64,000 nucleotides of DNA from Cellvibrio mixtus subsp. mixtus J3-8 (GCF_000766945.1 NZ_KN266207.1:813898-877897), one strand, 5' to 3'; shown: positions 1 through 9,447, counted from the stretch's first letter. Notes: generated by a model from the sequence alone, not told the origin. Made by a program: numbers and translations.

Positions 1-1374
1 GCTGCGAGGATCTTTCGCTTCATTGTTGCTTGATGGCAGTGCCTGGCCAATTGCCAATTCCAGCTGCGCACGGGCTTGCCAATAATTTTTTAATGCATCG
101 GTAAACTCATGGGCGAGTTGGATCTGTTGGCGTTTGATGGCAAGCAATTCAAATGGGCTGCCCAACATAAAATTGACTTCGCGATTGGATAAATCCACAC
201 GTTTTTCCGCGACGGACAACGCAGGCTCCAGAATGTTGATTTGCGCGCGTGCTGAGTCCATAAGGTTTAATGATTGGGCAATAGATTTGTCGGCGTCCAG
301 TTCAAATTTTTGCAGGCGGGCAGCCAGTGCGGTTTTGTTTGCATTGATTTCCGCCAACTTACCTTGCCCGCGGTTAAAGATAGGCAATGCAAATTCCACT
401 TCCGGACCAATGTTGTTGGCGCCGTCAAATTCACGTTCTGCATTCAATCCCAGGGTAATGTCGCGCCAGCCATGTTGTTGTTTAACCAATTGCTGGCGTT
501 TCCCTACGATGGCCAATTGTTGCTGTGCAATTTTAATATCGGTTCGATTCGTTTTTGCCTGCGCCAATAGTTGTGAATGATTAAATTTTTCCGTCGGCAA
601 CGCCGGAAGTTGCGCAGCGAATTCAATGTTTTCAATCGAAGGTAATCCAATTAAGTTAAGCAGCTCAAGGCGCTTTTCATAGGCTATGGTTTGACGTTTC
701 TCCATCTGCTGCCGTGCGCGACGCAGCTCATTGTCGTAGGCTAGAAAATTATTTTCCGATAGGTTTCCGGCGCGATACAAACTCAAGGCGAGCTGCTGCC
801 TTGCAGTGGTTGCTTCCAGTAGTTTGTTTTGTATATAACAATGTTGCATGGCCGCGACAGCAGCAAAATAGTGTTCACTGGTTTGCGCAATTAATTGTTG
901 TAACCTGGCTTGCAAGCGCAATTGTGCTTCCAGCAGATTTTCCTGTGCCAGCTCGCGTCGCAACGGTCGCGTAAATAACGCCAGCAGCGGTTGGCTTAGT
1001 GAAGTATCCAATTGCCAACGCCCGCCATCTTCCGGTTTTAACGCACCGATGCTGATATGCGGGTTTTCAATTAATTCAGCTTGTAAAGCTGCTGCATTAG
1101 CAATACCCAATTGTGCGAGTTCTATACGCACCTGTGGTGAATGTGACAACAGAATTTGTAGCGTTTGCGGAAGTGTTAGCGGCTCATCCCTGGTGATTGA
1201 TATTGTGGATTTCCCCAGTGAATTTTGCGAAATCTTTGTCGCAGGAAATTGTTCACCAAGTTGTTGTTCAACGGTGTTGATTGATGTTTGCGGTGGAGAG
1301 ATGGCGCAAGCGCCCAGCAGTGTGCTTGCAATAAATACACATGCCAGCCTTCCCCATGGTCGGAAGTTGCTCAT
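1..1374 (-). CDS. TolC/CusC-type outer-membrane efflux lipoprotein, 3' end cut by window edge
   Basis: The minus-strand frame from ATG at 1374 stays open to base 1, so at least 458 residues are visible and the C-terminus lies outside. The N-terminus is a lipoprotein signal: a short basic start, a hydrophobic stretch and a lipobox L-L-G-A-C near residue 20. The rest is rich in Leu, Ala, Gln and Glu in long helices, as in TolC-family outer-membrane factors (repeats such as A-Q-L-G-I-A-N-A and P-E-V-E-F-A-L-P-I-F-N-R-G-Q-G). AAGG lies about 9 bases before the start. It is last in the visible copper operon, so it is probably the outer-membrane channel of a CusCBA-like metal or drug efflux pump whose other parts would lie beyond the left edge. 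The family call is firm; the substrate is inferred from context. Confidence 0.85.
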   Translation of the reverse strand, partial: MSNFRPWGRLACVFIASTLLGACAISPPQTSINTVEQQLGEQFPATKISQNSLGKSTISITRDEPLTLPQTLQILLSHSPQVRIELAQLGIANAAALQAELIENPHISIGALKPEDGGRWQLDTSLSQPLLALFTRPLRRELAQENLLEAQLRLQARLQQLIAQTSEHYFAAVAAMQHCYIQNKLLEATTARQQLALSLYRAGNLSENNFLAYDNELRRARQQMEKRQTIAYEKRLELLNLIGLPSIENIEFAAQLPALPTEKFNHSQLLAQAKTNRTDIKIAQQQLAIVGKRQQLVKQQHGWRDITLGLNAEREFDGANNIGPEVEFALPIFNRGQGKLAEINANKTALAARLQKFELDADKSIAQSLNLMDSARAQINILEPALSVAEKRVDLSNREVNFMLGSPFELLAIKRQQIQLAHEFTDALKNYWQARAQLELAIGQALPSSNNEAKDPRS

Positions 1375-1454
1375 AATAAAAACCTTGTTTTATTTGCGTT
1401 TTCGCAGTCGAAACGCATCAACCTGAAGTATTTTAAATGCTAGGAATAGAATGG

Positions 1455-1877
1455 TTATGCAGGGATAGATTGCGGAGGGCGCTGCGGTTGTGACAGCAAA
1501 GGCTGGGCAGGGGATGGATTTTTAAACGGAATATAATAAGGCGTTAAATCGATGGGGCCGGAAACCAAATCACCTTTCAACAGAACGCAGTGCCAATGGC
1601 AAACAAACTGGCAATGTTTGCAGGATTTTATGTCGTTATCTTGTAAATCCTGCTGAGGTAAATCGGTGTTTATTGGTGTGGCTGTCTCTGCAATCTGGTG
1701 GCAGGGAGGAATTTCTTGCAGGGCCGTTAGCCCGGTTTCTTTATCGCTGTGATCCAGGTTGGCGAGGCGCGATTGCATTTGCGCGCAATGCTGCCATTGC
1801 CCGGCGATTGCTTGCAGCGGTAGCCACAAGCACAGGGCAATTACTAACATATGTACAGATTTGCGTGCAGTTATCAT
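1455..1877 (-). CDS. Small exported Cys/His-rich protein of the copper operon
   Basis: This 140-residue protein has a Sec-type signal peptide (basic M-I-T-A-R-K start, hydrophobic core, A-I-A-G cleavage region near residue 25). A Cys/His cluster around residues 84-98 reads C-K-H-C-x3-C-H-W-H-C, and the C-terminal tail is rich in Pro and Gln. The cluster could bind metal. I do not recognise a named family; DUF2946-like periplasmic proteins are a possible relative. It starts 5 bases after cueR and lies between cueR and the TolC-type gene, so a periplasmic role in copper handling is likely but inferred. No clear ribosome binding site is seen, which would fit translational coupling to cueR. Confidence 0.6.
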   Translation of the reverse strand: MITARKSVHMLVIALCLWLPLQAIAGQWQHCAQMQSRLANLDHSDKETGLTALQEIPPCHQIAETATPINTDLPQQDLQDNDIKSCKHCQFVCHWHCVLLKGDLVSGPIDLTPYYIPFKNPSPAQPLLSQPQRPPQSIPA

Positions 1878-1882
1878 TGCTG

Positions 1883-2356
1883 TTAATCAGTGTTGTGGCA
1901 GCTATTGCAAGCAATTGCATCAAGGATCGGGCAGTCAGGGCGTTCATCGCCATGGCAACGGCCGGCTAAATCACTCAGTGCTTTGCGCATTTGTTGCAGC
2001 GAATGAATACGTTCATCCATTTCCTGAATATGTTCCAGTGCCAGTTTTTTTACTTCGGCGCTGCTGCGTGCAGAATCTTGCCAAAGGCTGGCGAGTATTG
2101 CTATCTGTTTCATCGAAAAACCCAAATCGCGCGCGCTTTTTATAAAGCGCAGCAAATAAATATCGCGTGTTTGGTACACACGATAATTTGCCTGGGTACG
2201 ATCCGTGGGGGTTACCAATCCAAGTGATTCATAGTGGCGAATCATTTTGGCGGTAAGTCCGGTGAGTTTTGCGGCTTCACCAATGCTATGCAAACCTTTG
2301 GCATGGGCATCAGCTAATTCCAGGGGCTGTGTCGATTTTGCCGGGCGACTACTCAT
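1883..2356 (-). CDS. cueR: CueR-like MerR-family copper-responsive regulator
   Basis: The product is a 157-residue MerR-family activator. The N-terminal winged helix-turn-helix (about residues 20-90) contains I-G-E-A-A-K-L-T-G and [11 protein letters not shown] dimerisation helix follows, then a metal-binding loop with two Cys seven residues apart (C-H-G-D-E-R-P-D-C), the spacing of the Cu(I)-binding pair in CueR, and a further C-N-S-C near the end. The ATG at 2356 lies inside the last bases of copA (8-base overlap). An upstream in-frame ATG at 2461 would only add sequence out of frame with the family. The matching operator is the palindromic promoter upstream of the copZ-like gene, so the regulator controls its own operon. 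Confidence 0.88.
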   Translation of the reverse strand: MSSRPAKSTQPLELADAHAKGLHSIGEAAKLTGLTAKMIRHYESLGLVTPTDRTQANYRVYQTRDIYLLRFIKSARDLGFSMKQIAILASLWQDSARSSAEVKKLALEHIQEMDERIHSLQQMRKALSDLAGRCHGDERPDCPILDAIACNSCHNTD

Positions 2357-4640
2357 GGGTTGCCTCTTTAATATCTTGCTGGTGGCGCAGGCTTGTATCT
2401 TGCCAGCGACGTAAACGTAATGCATTGGTAACAACAAACACACTTGATAACGCCATCGCACCGGCGGCCAGCATCGGTGATAACAATATACCGAAAAAAG
2501 GATAAGCGATGCCGGCAGCTAACGGAATTAACGCTGCGTTGTAAGCGAAGGCCCAAAATAAATTTTGTTTGATGTTGCGCATAGTTGCCCGTGCGAGCGC
2601 AATGCTTTTTGGAACACCTTGCAAATCGCCGCTCACTAATACCAGGTCGGCACTTTCAATCGCGATGTCGGTACCGGTTCCAATTGCCAACCCCAAATCT
2701 GCTTCGGCAAGCGCAGGCGCATCATTAATTCCATCGCCTACATAAGCGATGGTGCCGTGTTGTTCGCGCAATTTTTTCAAGGCTGCAACTTTTTGATCGG
2801 GTAATACCTCAGCGATGACTTCATCAATTCCCAATTTTTTTGCGATTGCATTCGCCGTGCGTTGGTTATCGCCGGTGATCATGGCGATTTTAAAACCCAA
2901 ATTATGCAATGCATTTAACGCCGGGAGTGTGCTCGGTTTTATTGTGTCTGCCAATGCCATTATCGCAGCGATTTTATTATTGACTGCCATATAAATGGGG
3001 GTTTTTCCTTCACTGGCGAGTGTAGTTGCAGCGTTAGTAAAAATGCTTAATTCGATACCCTGTTGTTTAAACAATCTATCCGCACCGATTAACACTGTTT
3101 GCCCTGAAACTTGCGCACGCAAACCGTAACCGGGAATGGCTTCAAATGATTCCAGTGTTCCCGGGCTTGCATTTGCTTCCCTTGCAGCATCAATTAACGC
3201 CTGGGCGATAGGGTGTTCAGAATGTTGTTCGGCGGCTACGGCGAGTGACAACAACTGGCTTCTGTCAAAGCCTGCTACGATTTCAAAATCCGTCAGCTGT
3301 GGTTTACCCAGTGTGAGTGTTCCGGTTTTATCGAATGCGATAGTTTTTATCTCGGCGAGGCTTTGCAAAGCACTGCCGCGACGGAATAACAATCCCATCG
3401 TTGCTGCGCGACCAGTGCCGACCATGATGGATGTCGGGGTTGCCAAACCCATTGCACAAGGGCAGGCAATAATTAACACCGCAACCGCATTTACCAACGC
3501 AAAACTTAATGCGGGGTCGGGGCCAAACACCAACCAGATTCCAAATGTTATCAATGCAATTAATATCACTACCGGTACAAACCAGCGCGTAACTTGATCC
3601 ACCAATGCCTGTATGGGGAGTTTTTCACCTTGTGCTGCTTCGACCAATTCAATAATGCGGGCGAGCATTGTGTCCTTTCCGGTTTTGGTGACTTTGTAAG
3701 TCAGGGAACCGTTGGTGTTGATAGTGCCACCGATGACTTCCGCACCTGGCGTTTTGCTAACAGGGATGGGCTCGCCGGTCATCATCGATTCATCGACAAA
3801 TGAATTGCCTTCGATAATTTCACCATCCAGCGGAATTCGTTCACCGGGGCGAACGAGTAGTAAATCATTTGGTTGTAGTGCCGCAATATCGACAATTTCC
3901 GTTTGGCCATCGTGCAAGCGCGTGGCAGTTTGTGGCTGGAGTTTTACCAATTGTGCAATAGCATCACTAGTGCGGCCACGGGCATTGGCTTCCATCAAAC
4001 GACCAAGCAGTATCAAGGTAACGATTACCGCTGCGGCTTCGTAATAGACATTGACGGTGCCGTTGGGTAGCAGTTCAGGTGCGAAGGTTGCGACAAGGGA
4101 ATACGCCCATGCTGAAAGGCTACCCAACGCAACCAGCGAATTCATATCCGGTGCAAGGCGGGCAAGTGCGGGCAAGCCTTTCAAATAGAAAATCCGTCCG
4201 GGGCCAAACATCACTACCGTGGTAAGGATTGCCTGGATTATCCAGTTCCACACGCCGAGGTTAGCCATCAACCAATGATGGAAGGCGGGGATGATATGCG
4301 AACCCATTTCCAGGATAAAAACCGGCAGGGTTGCAATCAGGCTCCATTTGAACTGCCGAGCCAGCACAATACGTTCGCGCTCGCGTTTGGCGGAGGTTTC
4401 GGGTTGGTCCGCATTTTCCACCAGATGGGCACCATAACCCGCGCGTTCAACTTTCTGGATTAATGTCGCAGGGGTTACTTGTGGGGACAAACGCAGATGC
4501 GCACGCTCAGTAGCGAGGTTGACGCTTACCGCTTCTACGCCATCCACTTTTGCCAGTGCGCGTTCCACATGGGCAACACAGGATGCGCAGGTCATACCTT
4601 CAATGGCCAAATCCAGTTCGCGGGTGGTATTGCTCATCAT
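2349..4640 (-). CDS. copA: Cu(I)-exporting P1B-type ATPase CopA
   Basis: The product is 763 residues from ATG 4640; a second ATG at 4637 is equally possible, and AGGAG lies at 4645-4649. There is one heavy-metal-associated domain with G-M-T-C-A-S-C near residue 20. The membrane Cys-Pro-Cys motif (I-I-A-C-P-C-A-M-G) is near residue 394, the phosphorylation motif D-K-T-G-T-L-T near 438 and the hinge motif [10 protein letters not shown] near 634, the full set for a Cu+/Ag+ ATPase. It pumps monovalent copper from the cytoplasm to the periplasm. It lies between the copZ-like and cueR genes in one operon. A single N-terminal metal domain is fewer than the two of E. coli CopA, but the separate 65-residue metal-binding protein may act with it. 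Confidence 0.96.
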   Translation of the reverse strand: MMSNTTRELDLAIEGMTCASCVAHVERALAKVDGVEAVSVNLATERAHLRLSPQVTPATLIQKVERAGYGAHLVENADQPETSAKRERERIVLARQFKWSLIATLPVFILEMGSHIIPAFHHWLMANLGVWNWIIQAILTTVVMFGPGRIFYLKGLPALARLAPDMNSLVALGSLSAWAYSLVATFAPELLPNGTVNVYYEAAAVIVTLILLGRLMEANARGRTSDAIAQLVKLQPQTATRLHDGQTEIVDIAALQPNDLLLVRPGERIPLDGEIIEGNSFVDESMMTGEPIPVSKTPGAEVIGGTINTNGSLTYKVTKTGKDTMLARIIELVEAAQGEKLPIQALVDQVTRWFVPVVILIALITFGIWLVFGPDPALSFALVNAVAVLIIACPCAMGLATPTSIMVGTGRAATMGLLFRRGSALQSLAEIKTIAFDKTGTLTLGKPQLTDFEIVAGFDRSQLLSLAVAAEQHSEHPIAQALIDAAREANASPGTLESFEAIPGYGLRAQVSGQTVLIGADRLFKQQGIELSIFTNAATTLASEGKTPIYMAVNNKIAAIMALADTIKPSTLPALNALHNLGFKIAMITGDNQRTANAIAKKLGIDEVIAEVLPDQKVAALKKLREQHGTIAYVGDGINDAPALAEADLGLAIGTGTDIAIESADLVLVSGDLQGVPKSIALARATMRNIKQNLFWAFAYNAALIPLAAGIAYPFFGILLSPMLAAGAMALSSVFVVTNALRLRRWQDTSLRHQQDIKEATHE

Positions 4641-4661
4641 CAAGCTCCTGTAATCACGTTC

Positions 4662-4859
4662 TTAATCAGGTTCGGCGGGAAAACCTGCATCGTTCAGCAG
4701 CTCTATCAAGTCGTCACGACTCAAGCGCGTTTCTACCGCTAACCGACGGTTTGCGGGTGTCGCATTCACGGTGGCCGATTTGTCTGCGGCCAGGATTGCA
4801 CGGGTGATGGCGGCACTACAGCCACCGCAGGTCATGGTTTTTACCGTAAACGTGTACAT
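4662..4859 (-). CDS. CopZ-like heavy-metal-associated copper chaperone
   Basis: The 65-residue protein is a single HMA (beta-alpha-beta-beta-alpha-beta) domain. The metal site is M-T-C-G-G-C at residues 9-14, and a typical L-L-N-D-A-G-F ending follows. It starts at ATG 4859 after GGGGAG with 6-base spacing and ends 21 bases before copA. It is the first gene of the operon, about 40 bases downstream of the CueR-type promoter. The expected role is to bind Cu(I) in the cytoplasm and deliver it to CopA. The C-G-G-C core differs from the usual C-x-x-C fillers of CopZ but keeps the Cys spacing. Confidence 0.85.
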   Translation of the reverse strand: MYTFTVKTMTCGGCSAAITRAILAADKSATVNATPANRRLAVETRLSRDDLIELLNDAGFPAEPD

Positions 4860-4902
4860 GATGAACTCCCCGGTGATTACCGTATTTGATCAGGATGGAC
4901 TC

Positions 4903-4933
4903 AGGTTAAGGTTTACCACTGTGGTAAGGTCAA
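4903..4933 (-). promoter_or_regulatory. CueR-type promoter/operator of the copper operon
   Basis: Read on the minus strand, a -35 element TTGACC (4928-4933) is separated by 19 bases from a -10-like TAACCT (4903-4908). The 19-base spacer is the stretched spacing typical of MerR-family promoters. It holds a perfect palindrome, TTACCAC-T-GTGGTAA, at 4913-4927. This faces the copZ-like/copA/cueR operon and leaves a leader of about 35-40 bases. The layout is visible; CueR binding is inferred from the family. Confidence 0.8.
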
Positions 4934-5017
4934 GCAAAAAATAACGCGGGTGTGTAATTGCGCCATAAGAAGGAAGCGACTAGCATCTTGCGCTTTTATG
5001 GGGCGACGAGACCAATT

Positions 5018-5995
5018 ATGCGAGTAAAACACTGGTTGCATGAAACGAGGCTTTTCTTCGGTATAGAGCGCAGTACTACCAGTCACAGCGAAAAACTTAT
5101 TTCCGGTCTTGGTGCCCTGTTGGGAATTCTGGCGGTTTATTGGGGAACCCGCTGGTGCTTCCCTGATGGTTTCATGCATACCGCTGGCACCTTGATAATG
5201 GTTACCTCGATGGGAGCATCGGCAGTATTGCTATTTGCCGTGCCCCAGGGGGCGCTTTCCCAGCCTTGGGCTGTAATCGGTGGCCATTTGTTGTCGGCAT
5301 TCGTCGGTGTAAGTTGCCAGCAGTTATTTCCGGATCAAACCTGGACCCCGGCGCTGGCAGTCGGGCTCGCAGTAGCAGTGATGCATTACTGCCGCTGTAT
5401 CCATCCACCGGGCGGAGCAACGGCCCTGGCTGCCGTGATTGGCGGTGTGGAAATTTATCGCCTGGATTATTGGTACCTGGTGTTCCCTATTGCTATTAAC
5501 GTGTTCTGTATCCTGTTAATGGCCGTCGTGTTTAACGCTTTCTTCCCGTGGCGGCGTTATCCCGCGCACCTTGTTCGCCGCAAAATTGCTAAACCTGCGG
5601 TCGCTTCCGAGCGTCAATTTGAATTAACCCAGGAAGATTTTTCGGCGGCGATGGAGCAATTGAATTCCTATGTGGATATCACCAGCGAAAACCTGACCCA
5701 GCTATTGGAGCTGGCCAAACAGCATGCAGAGAAAAATATCACCCACCCGGAGCAGATTATCGCCGGCCATTTTTACAGCAATGGCAAATTGGGGAACTTG
5801 TGGAGTGTCCGTCAGGTCGTAGACGCCGCTGATAACGCTGTCGCGAGTAAAGACCAGGTTATTTACAAAATTGTGGCGGGCGATGGCGGCTATGCAACAG
5901 GTATTTGTTTGCGCACTGAATTCCAGAAGTGGGCGCGCTATGAGGTTAAGGCGCAAGCGAATGGTCACTGGAAAAAAGTGACTGATGAGGACTAA
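5018..5995 (+). CDS. HPP-family integral membrane protein
   Basis: The product is 325 residues from ATG 5018; an in-frame TTG at 4958 would add 20 residues but lacks support. The N-terminal half carries about four or five hydrophobic segments and the family signature H-P-P-G-G-A-T-A (around residue 130), which gives the HPP family its name. The C-terminal third is soluble, with an acidic helical stretch. HPP proteins are poorly characterised; some plant and cyanobacterial members transport nitrite. The gene is divergent from the copper operon and shares its 160-base upstream region. I infer no specific substrate here. Confidence 0.8.
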   Translation: MRVKHWLHETRLFFGIERSTTSHSEKLISGLGALLGILAVYWGTRWCFPDGFMHTAGTLIMVTSMGASAVLLFAVPQGALSQPWAVIGGHLLSAFVGVSCQQLFPDQTWTPALAVGLAVAVMHYCRCIHPPGGATALAAVIGGVEIYRLDYWYLVFPIAINVFCILLMAVVFNAFFPWRRYPAHLVRRKIAKPAVASERQFELTQEDFSAAMEQLNSYVDITSENLTQLLELAKQHAEKNITHPEQIIAGHFYSNGKLGNLWSVRQVVDAADNAVASKDQVIYKIVAGDGGYATGICLRTEFQKWARYEVKAQANGHWKKVTDED

Positions 5996-6149
5996 CTTCA
6001 ACAAAATCACCTAAGTATTACAAAATCCAACAAATTTCAGGTGTTTGGAGCAGGTGTTGCGAGCTAATATGCATCACCCAACGTGGCTTTTCGGATTCCC
6101 CTGCAAGCCGCTTCTCCATTCCATTCATTTTTATAACCAGAGGTTTTCG

Positions 6150-6953
6150 ATGAGTTTTTGCAATAGGTTTGAGTCTTCTTCCAAATGGCTGAAACGCACA
6201 GTATCAGCGGTCTGCATTGGTGGTAGTTTATTATTGGGCCAGGCTGCCTCGGCAACCACTGTACAGTTCCAGACCGTCATGGGCGATTTTGAAGTTAACC
6301 TGTTCGATAAAACTACGCCCGAAACCGTTGCAAATTTCTTGGCTTACGTTAATGGCGGATCTTACAAGAACACCATTATTCATCGCTCGGTTCCCGGTTT
6401 TATCATACAAGGTGGTGGCTATGCCTATCAGGATAAACTGCCTCTCGTTAGTATTCCCCAAAAGGCTGCGGTAAAGAATGAGCCCGTTTACTCAAGTCTG
6501 CGCGGTACCATTGCCATGGCCAAGAAGGAAGGTAATGCTAACAGTGCAACAAGTGAATGGTTTTTCAACCTGGCTGATAACTCGGCAAACCTCGACAAGC
6601 AAAACGGTGGATTTACCGTGTTTGGCCAGGTAACCGGAAACGGTATGGCAATTATTGATTCGATGGCTGCATTAAACCGCTTCACCATTACTGGCCTGCA
6701 GAATTTTCCGCTGCGCAATTACTCTTATGACGATGCCAAAAACAATGTTCCGGTTGCAGTTAGCAACCTCGCTCTGATCGAGAATATTGTTGTCCTGAAT
6801 GCTGACCCGGATACCGCTTCCAGCCTGAATCCCACCAAGAACACCCTGATTACCAAAAAAGACAGTGGCGGCGGCGGTAGTACAGGCCTGATTTCCTTAA
6901 TGCTGTTGGGATTGCTTGCCTTGGGTGGAAAAAGACTGTTGAATAGGAAGTAA
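6150..6953 (+). CDS. Exported cyclophilin-type peptidyl-prolyl isomerase with GlyGly-CTERM tail
   Basis: The product is 267 residues from ATG 6150, preceded by AGAGG with 6-base spacing. It has a signal peptide ending near A-A-S-A, then a cyclophilin domain with H-R-S-V-P-G-F-I-I-Q-G-G-G and S-E-W-F-F-N-L-A-D-N, the conserved core of the fold. The C-terminus has a Gly-rich linker (G-G-G-G-S), a hydrophobic helix and a basic end (R-L-L-N-R-K), the layout of GlyGly-CTERM signals processed by rhombosortase. It probably speeds proline isomerisation in the periplasm or at the cell surface. The sorting tail is unusual for a cyclophilin. Confidence 0.88.
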   Translation: MSFCNRFESSSKWLKRTVSAVCIGGSLLLGQAASATTVQFQTVMGDFEVNLFDKTTPETVANFLAYVNGGSYKNTIIHRSVPGFIIQGGGYAYQDKLPLVSIPQKAAVKNEPVYSSLRGTIAMAKKEGNANSATSEWFFNLADNSANLDKQNGGFTVFGQVTGNGMAIIDSMAALNRFTITGLQNFPLRNYSYDDAKNNVPVAVSNLALIENIVVLNADPDTASSLNPTKNTLITKKDSGGGGSTGLISLMLLGLLALGGKRLLNRK

Positions 6954-6976
6954 TTTCATTTAAAGAGGGAAATGTT

Positions 6977-7360
6977 GTGATTACCTATTTGTATTGGATC
7001 GCGGTTATCAGTGTTGCAATTTTCGTTTTTTGGGGCGTTGGCCGCTACTTGAAATGGCAAGCAGGTTTGATTGGCGGTCTGGCAATCGTGATCATCGGTT
7101 GGTTAATGTACACCTTCCACTATGAACAGCATTTCGTTAAAAACTATGGTGGCGTGATGTCTATCGATGTCCCTAAAGGCCAATTGCACATGCAAGCCAC
7201 TTGGAAAGATGACAACCTCTGGGTAGAAAATTATGATCCTGAAAGCAACACCTGCATTTTTAGTGAGTACTCAAAAGGCAGTTTATTGGAAGGCCGGGTA
7301 ACAATTAAAAACTGTAACCCGTTAATGCCGCAAGCATCGCCAACAACAAATGCAAAATAG
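6977..7360 (+). CDS. Small membrane-anchored protein of unknown function
   Basis: This 127-residue protein starts at GTG 6977, with GAGGGA six bases upstream; the nearby ATG at 6972 is followed at once by a stop, so GTG is the likely start. Two closely spaced hydrophobic segments cover about residues 3-50. A soluble part follows, with a Cys near residue 93 (N-T-C-I-F) and another near 113. I do not recognise a family. It lies 23 bases after the cyclophilin gene and before a strong terminator, so the two genes probably form one transcript. Confidence 0.7.
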   Translation: MITYLYWIAVISVAIFVFWGVGRYLKWQAGLIGGLAIVIIGWLMYTFHYEQHFVKNYGGVMSIDVPKGQLHMQATWKDDNLWVENYDPESNTCIFSEYSKGSLLEGRVTIKNCNPLMPQASPTTNAK

Positions 7361-7380
7361 AAACAGCAACATTGCTACAA

Positions 7381-7404
7381 AAAGGGACCTCGGGTCCCTT
7401 TTTT
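7381..7404 (+). terminator. Rho-independent terminator after the cyclophilin transcript
   Basis: A perfect 9-base stem AAAGGGACC (7381-7389) and GGTCCCTTT (7393-7401) closes a 3-base loop and runs into a T tract ending at 7404. It lies 20 bases after the stop of the small membrane protein. Confidence 0.9.
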
Positions 7405-7562
7405 GTTTCCTAAATACACAGGATTTATCACCGCTAATTTGGGCGAATAACCGAATTAGATTTTTTTAGGCTAAAGGCACATTTTTCATTGTCGCAGCAC
7501 TTTTTCGCGCTAGGATGAAAGCAAGGGGAGTAACATCTCCCGCGTTCGAGAGAGGGCTTACT

Positions 7563-8567
7563 ATGAAAATGATTCATAGGGCATATGTAGTCTGGACGCT
7601 GCTTGCACTTGTGTTAAGTAGTGTTTCTTCATCGGTTTTTGCAGCGCAACAGGTTAAAGAGAAAACCTGTGATGCGATTCAAAAAGCGATCCATCAATTA
7701 CCGGCAGAAGGTGGTGAAATTTCGCTTCCAGCGGGTACATACAACTGCACCAAACCTATCATCCTGGATCGCAATAATCTCACTTTGCGTGGCGCTGGAC
7801 CAGGGACGCTGTTGCGCCTTGCCGACCACATCAATGCGCCAGTTATTGTGATGGGGCTGACTGAAAATATTCCCTCTCGCGATACTCGCCATGTGCGTGT
7901 TATGGATTTGATGATTGACGGTAATCGCGCCAATCAAACTGCTGAGTGTATGGGTGGACCATGCAGCGACCAGTTCCCTTTACGCAACAATGGCATCAGC
8001 ATTCGTCGGTGTGTGGATTGTGTCGTGCAATCGGTTATCGTGTTTGGCGCTATGTCTGGCGGTTTGGTTACCGAACTTGGTTGCCGGCGCCTGACAATTC
8101 GCGACTACACGTCCTACGATAATGAATTTGACGGTTTGGCTGGCTATGAAACGGAGGACAGTACTTTCTCCGGTATTCATCTGTACGGCAATAAAGCCGC
8201 TGGAATTTCTACCGACATCAAATTCAATAACAACAAATTTTACGATGTCACTATTGCCGACAATAAAACCGTAGGCATATTCATGCGCGATTCGCTGGAT
8301 AATTCATTTACTAATTTGCACATTCGCGACAGCGTCCAGCACGGTATTTTCCTGGCCCAGGTAAATACTGACCCAAGTACGGCGGCTACAGGGAATACCT
8401 TTACCGGTGTCGTCATTTCGCGGTCGGGTGGCATGGGTATCCTGGCGAATGATGCATCTTGTGTGAACAATATGATGGTTGGAGCCCAGTTTATTAACAA
8501 CAAAAACGGGTGTATTAGTGAGGCAGCTTCTGGACTGGTTGAAAATGTTGGTGCAATTTGTCGCTGA
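7563..8567 (+). CDS. Secreted right-handed parallel beta-helix protein
   Basis: The product is 334 residues from ATG 7563, preceded by GAGGG. A more upstream in-frame ATG at 7515 would place 16 polar residues before the signal peptide. The signal peptide ends near V-F-A-A. The mature part has repeating short beta strands with N-N and G-I turns (N-N-L-T-L-R-G-A-G, N-N-G-I-S-I-R, G-N-T-F-T-G-V-V-I-S), typical of PbH1/NosD-like beta helices related to pectate lyases and polysaccharide-modifying enzymes. No catalytic residue set can be assigned. Several Cys pairs suggest an extracytoplasmic protein. Function is open: polysaccharide binding or cleavage is the best guess. Confidence 0.78.
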   Translation: MKMIHRAYVVWTLLALVLSSVSSSVFAAQQVKEKTCDAIQKAIHQLPAEGGEISLPAGTYNCTKPIILDRNNLTLRGAGPGTLLRLADHINAPVIVMGLTENIPSRDTRHVRVMDLMIDGNRANQTAECMGGPCSDQFPLRNNGISIRRCVDCVVQSVIVFGAMSGGLVTELGCRRLTIRDYTSYDNEFDGLAGYETEDSTFSGIHLYGNKAAGISTDIKFNNNKFYDVTIADNKTVGIFMRDSLDNSFTNLHIRDSVQHGIFLAQVNTDPSTAATGNTFTGVVISRSGGMGILANDASCVNNMMVGAQFINNKNGCISEAASGLVENVGAICR

Positions 8568-8635
8568 TAAACCCTGATCCTGGACCAGGTTGAATCGATT
8601 TTAAGTGTGTGTGTACCAGGACGTATTTTGATGTA

Positions 8636-8667
8636 GCTCGCGATTAAATTGATCGCGAGCTTTTTTT
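8636..8667 (+). terminator. Rho-independent terminator after the beta-helix gene
   Basis: A 9-base perfect stem GCTCGCGAT (8636-8644) and ATCGCGAGC (8652-8660) with a 7-base loop is followed by seven T (8661-8667). It reads on the plus strand and separates the beta-helix gene from the convergent kdpE-like gene. Confidence 0.9.
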
Positions 8668-8687
8668 ATTTTTGAAGGGATGGAAAA

Positions 8688-9377
8688 TTAATTTTCAACC
8701 ACAGGCAAGAAGCGATAACCAACACCCGGCTCGGTTTCTATGTAGCGCGGATTTGATGGATCATCGCCCAGTTTGGTACGCAAGCGCGCAATAAAAATAC
8801 GCAAATAATGGGTGTCTTCAACATGGGTACCGCCCCATATTTCGCGCAATAATTGTTGCTGTGTGACAAGGCGTCCCGCGTTATTAATCAAACGCTTTAA
8901 TAATTCAAATTCTTTGCGGGATAATTTAGCAGCCTCGCCATCAACTGTAAGCTTGCGCTCTTGCAGATCAATCAGTACATGTTCATCCTGAAATTTTTCT
9001 ACGCTTTGTACACTGGGGCCAAAAGCTTTTATCAGGCCACGGATGCGCGCCAGCAACTCCTGAATACCAAATGGTTTAACAACGTAGTCGTTTGCACCGG
9101 TATCCAATGCCTGCACGATTTCTGTTTCGCGATTGCGCACTGATAAAACAATGACCGGTTGATGGTAAAAATCGCGCAGCTTTTTTAACACTACCTGTCC
9201 ATCCAAATCAGGCAAACCCATATCCAGAATAACCAGGTCAGGATTTTCTTCTGCTGCCAACACTAATCCTTGGCGGCCTGCGTCGGCCTCTAAAATAGAA
9301 TATCCCTGTGCAGTTAAACCGATTTGCAGGAACCGGCGAATTTGGGGTTCATCATCAATAATTAGTATTTTGCTCAT
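8688..9377 (-). CDS. KdpE-like OmpR-family response regulator
   Basis: The product is 229 residues. The receiver domain (about 1-120) has the acidic pair D8-D9, the phospho-acceptor D52 in V-I-L-D-M-G-L-P and the K of V-V-K-P-F. The C-terminal winged-helix DNA-binding domain (about 130-226) has R-K-E-F-E-L-L and R-Y-I-E-T-E-P-G-V-G-Y-R-F. Overall it reads like KdpE. It lies 70 bases downstream of the KdpD-like kinase gene. No kdpFABC genes are visible, so the likely target is the linked trkH gene, which is inference from position. Confidence 0.88.
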   Translation of the reverse strand: MSKILIIDDEPQIRRFLQIGLTAQGYSILEADAGRQGLVLAAEENPDLVILDMGLPDLDGQVVLKKLRDFYHQPVIVLSVRNRETEIVQALDTGANDYVVKPFGIQELLARIRGLIKAFGPSVQSVEKFQDEHVLIDLQERKLTVDGEAAKLSRKEFELLKRLINNAGRLVTQQQLLREIWGGTHVEDTHYLRIFIARLRTKLGDDPSNPRYIETEPGVGYRFLPVVEN

Positions 9378-9447
9378 GGTAACTCCGTAACTGTACGGGG
9401 AGTATAAAGTGCGTGTAATTACCGGCCTGTCATATCCCTGTTAAATT

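Noticed and set aside
2368-2556. Many open frames opposite or inside the large genes
   Set aside because: They are antisense or out-of-frame shadows of copA, the PKS, the NRPS and others, without homology-like patterns or ribosome binding sites.
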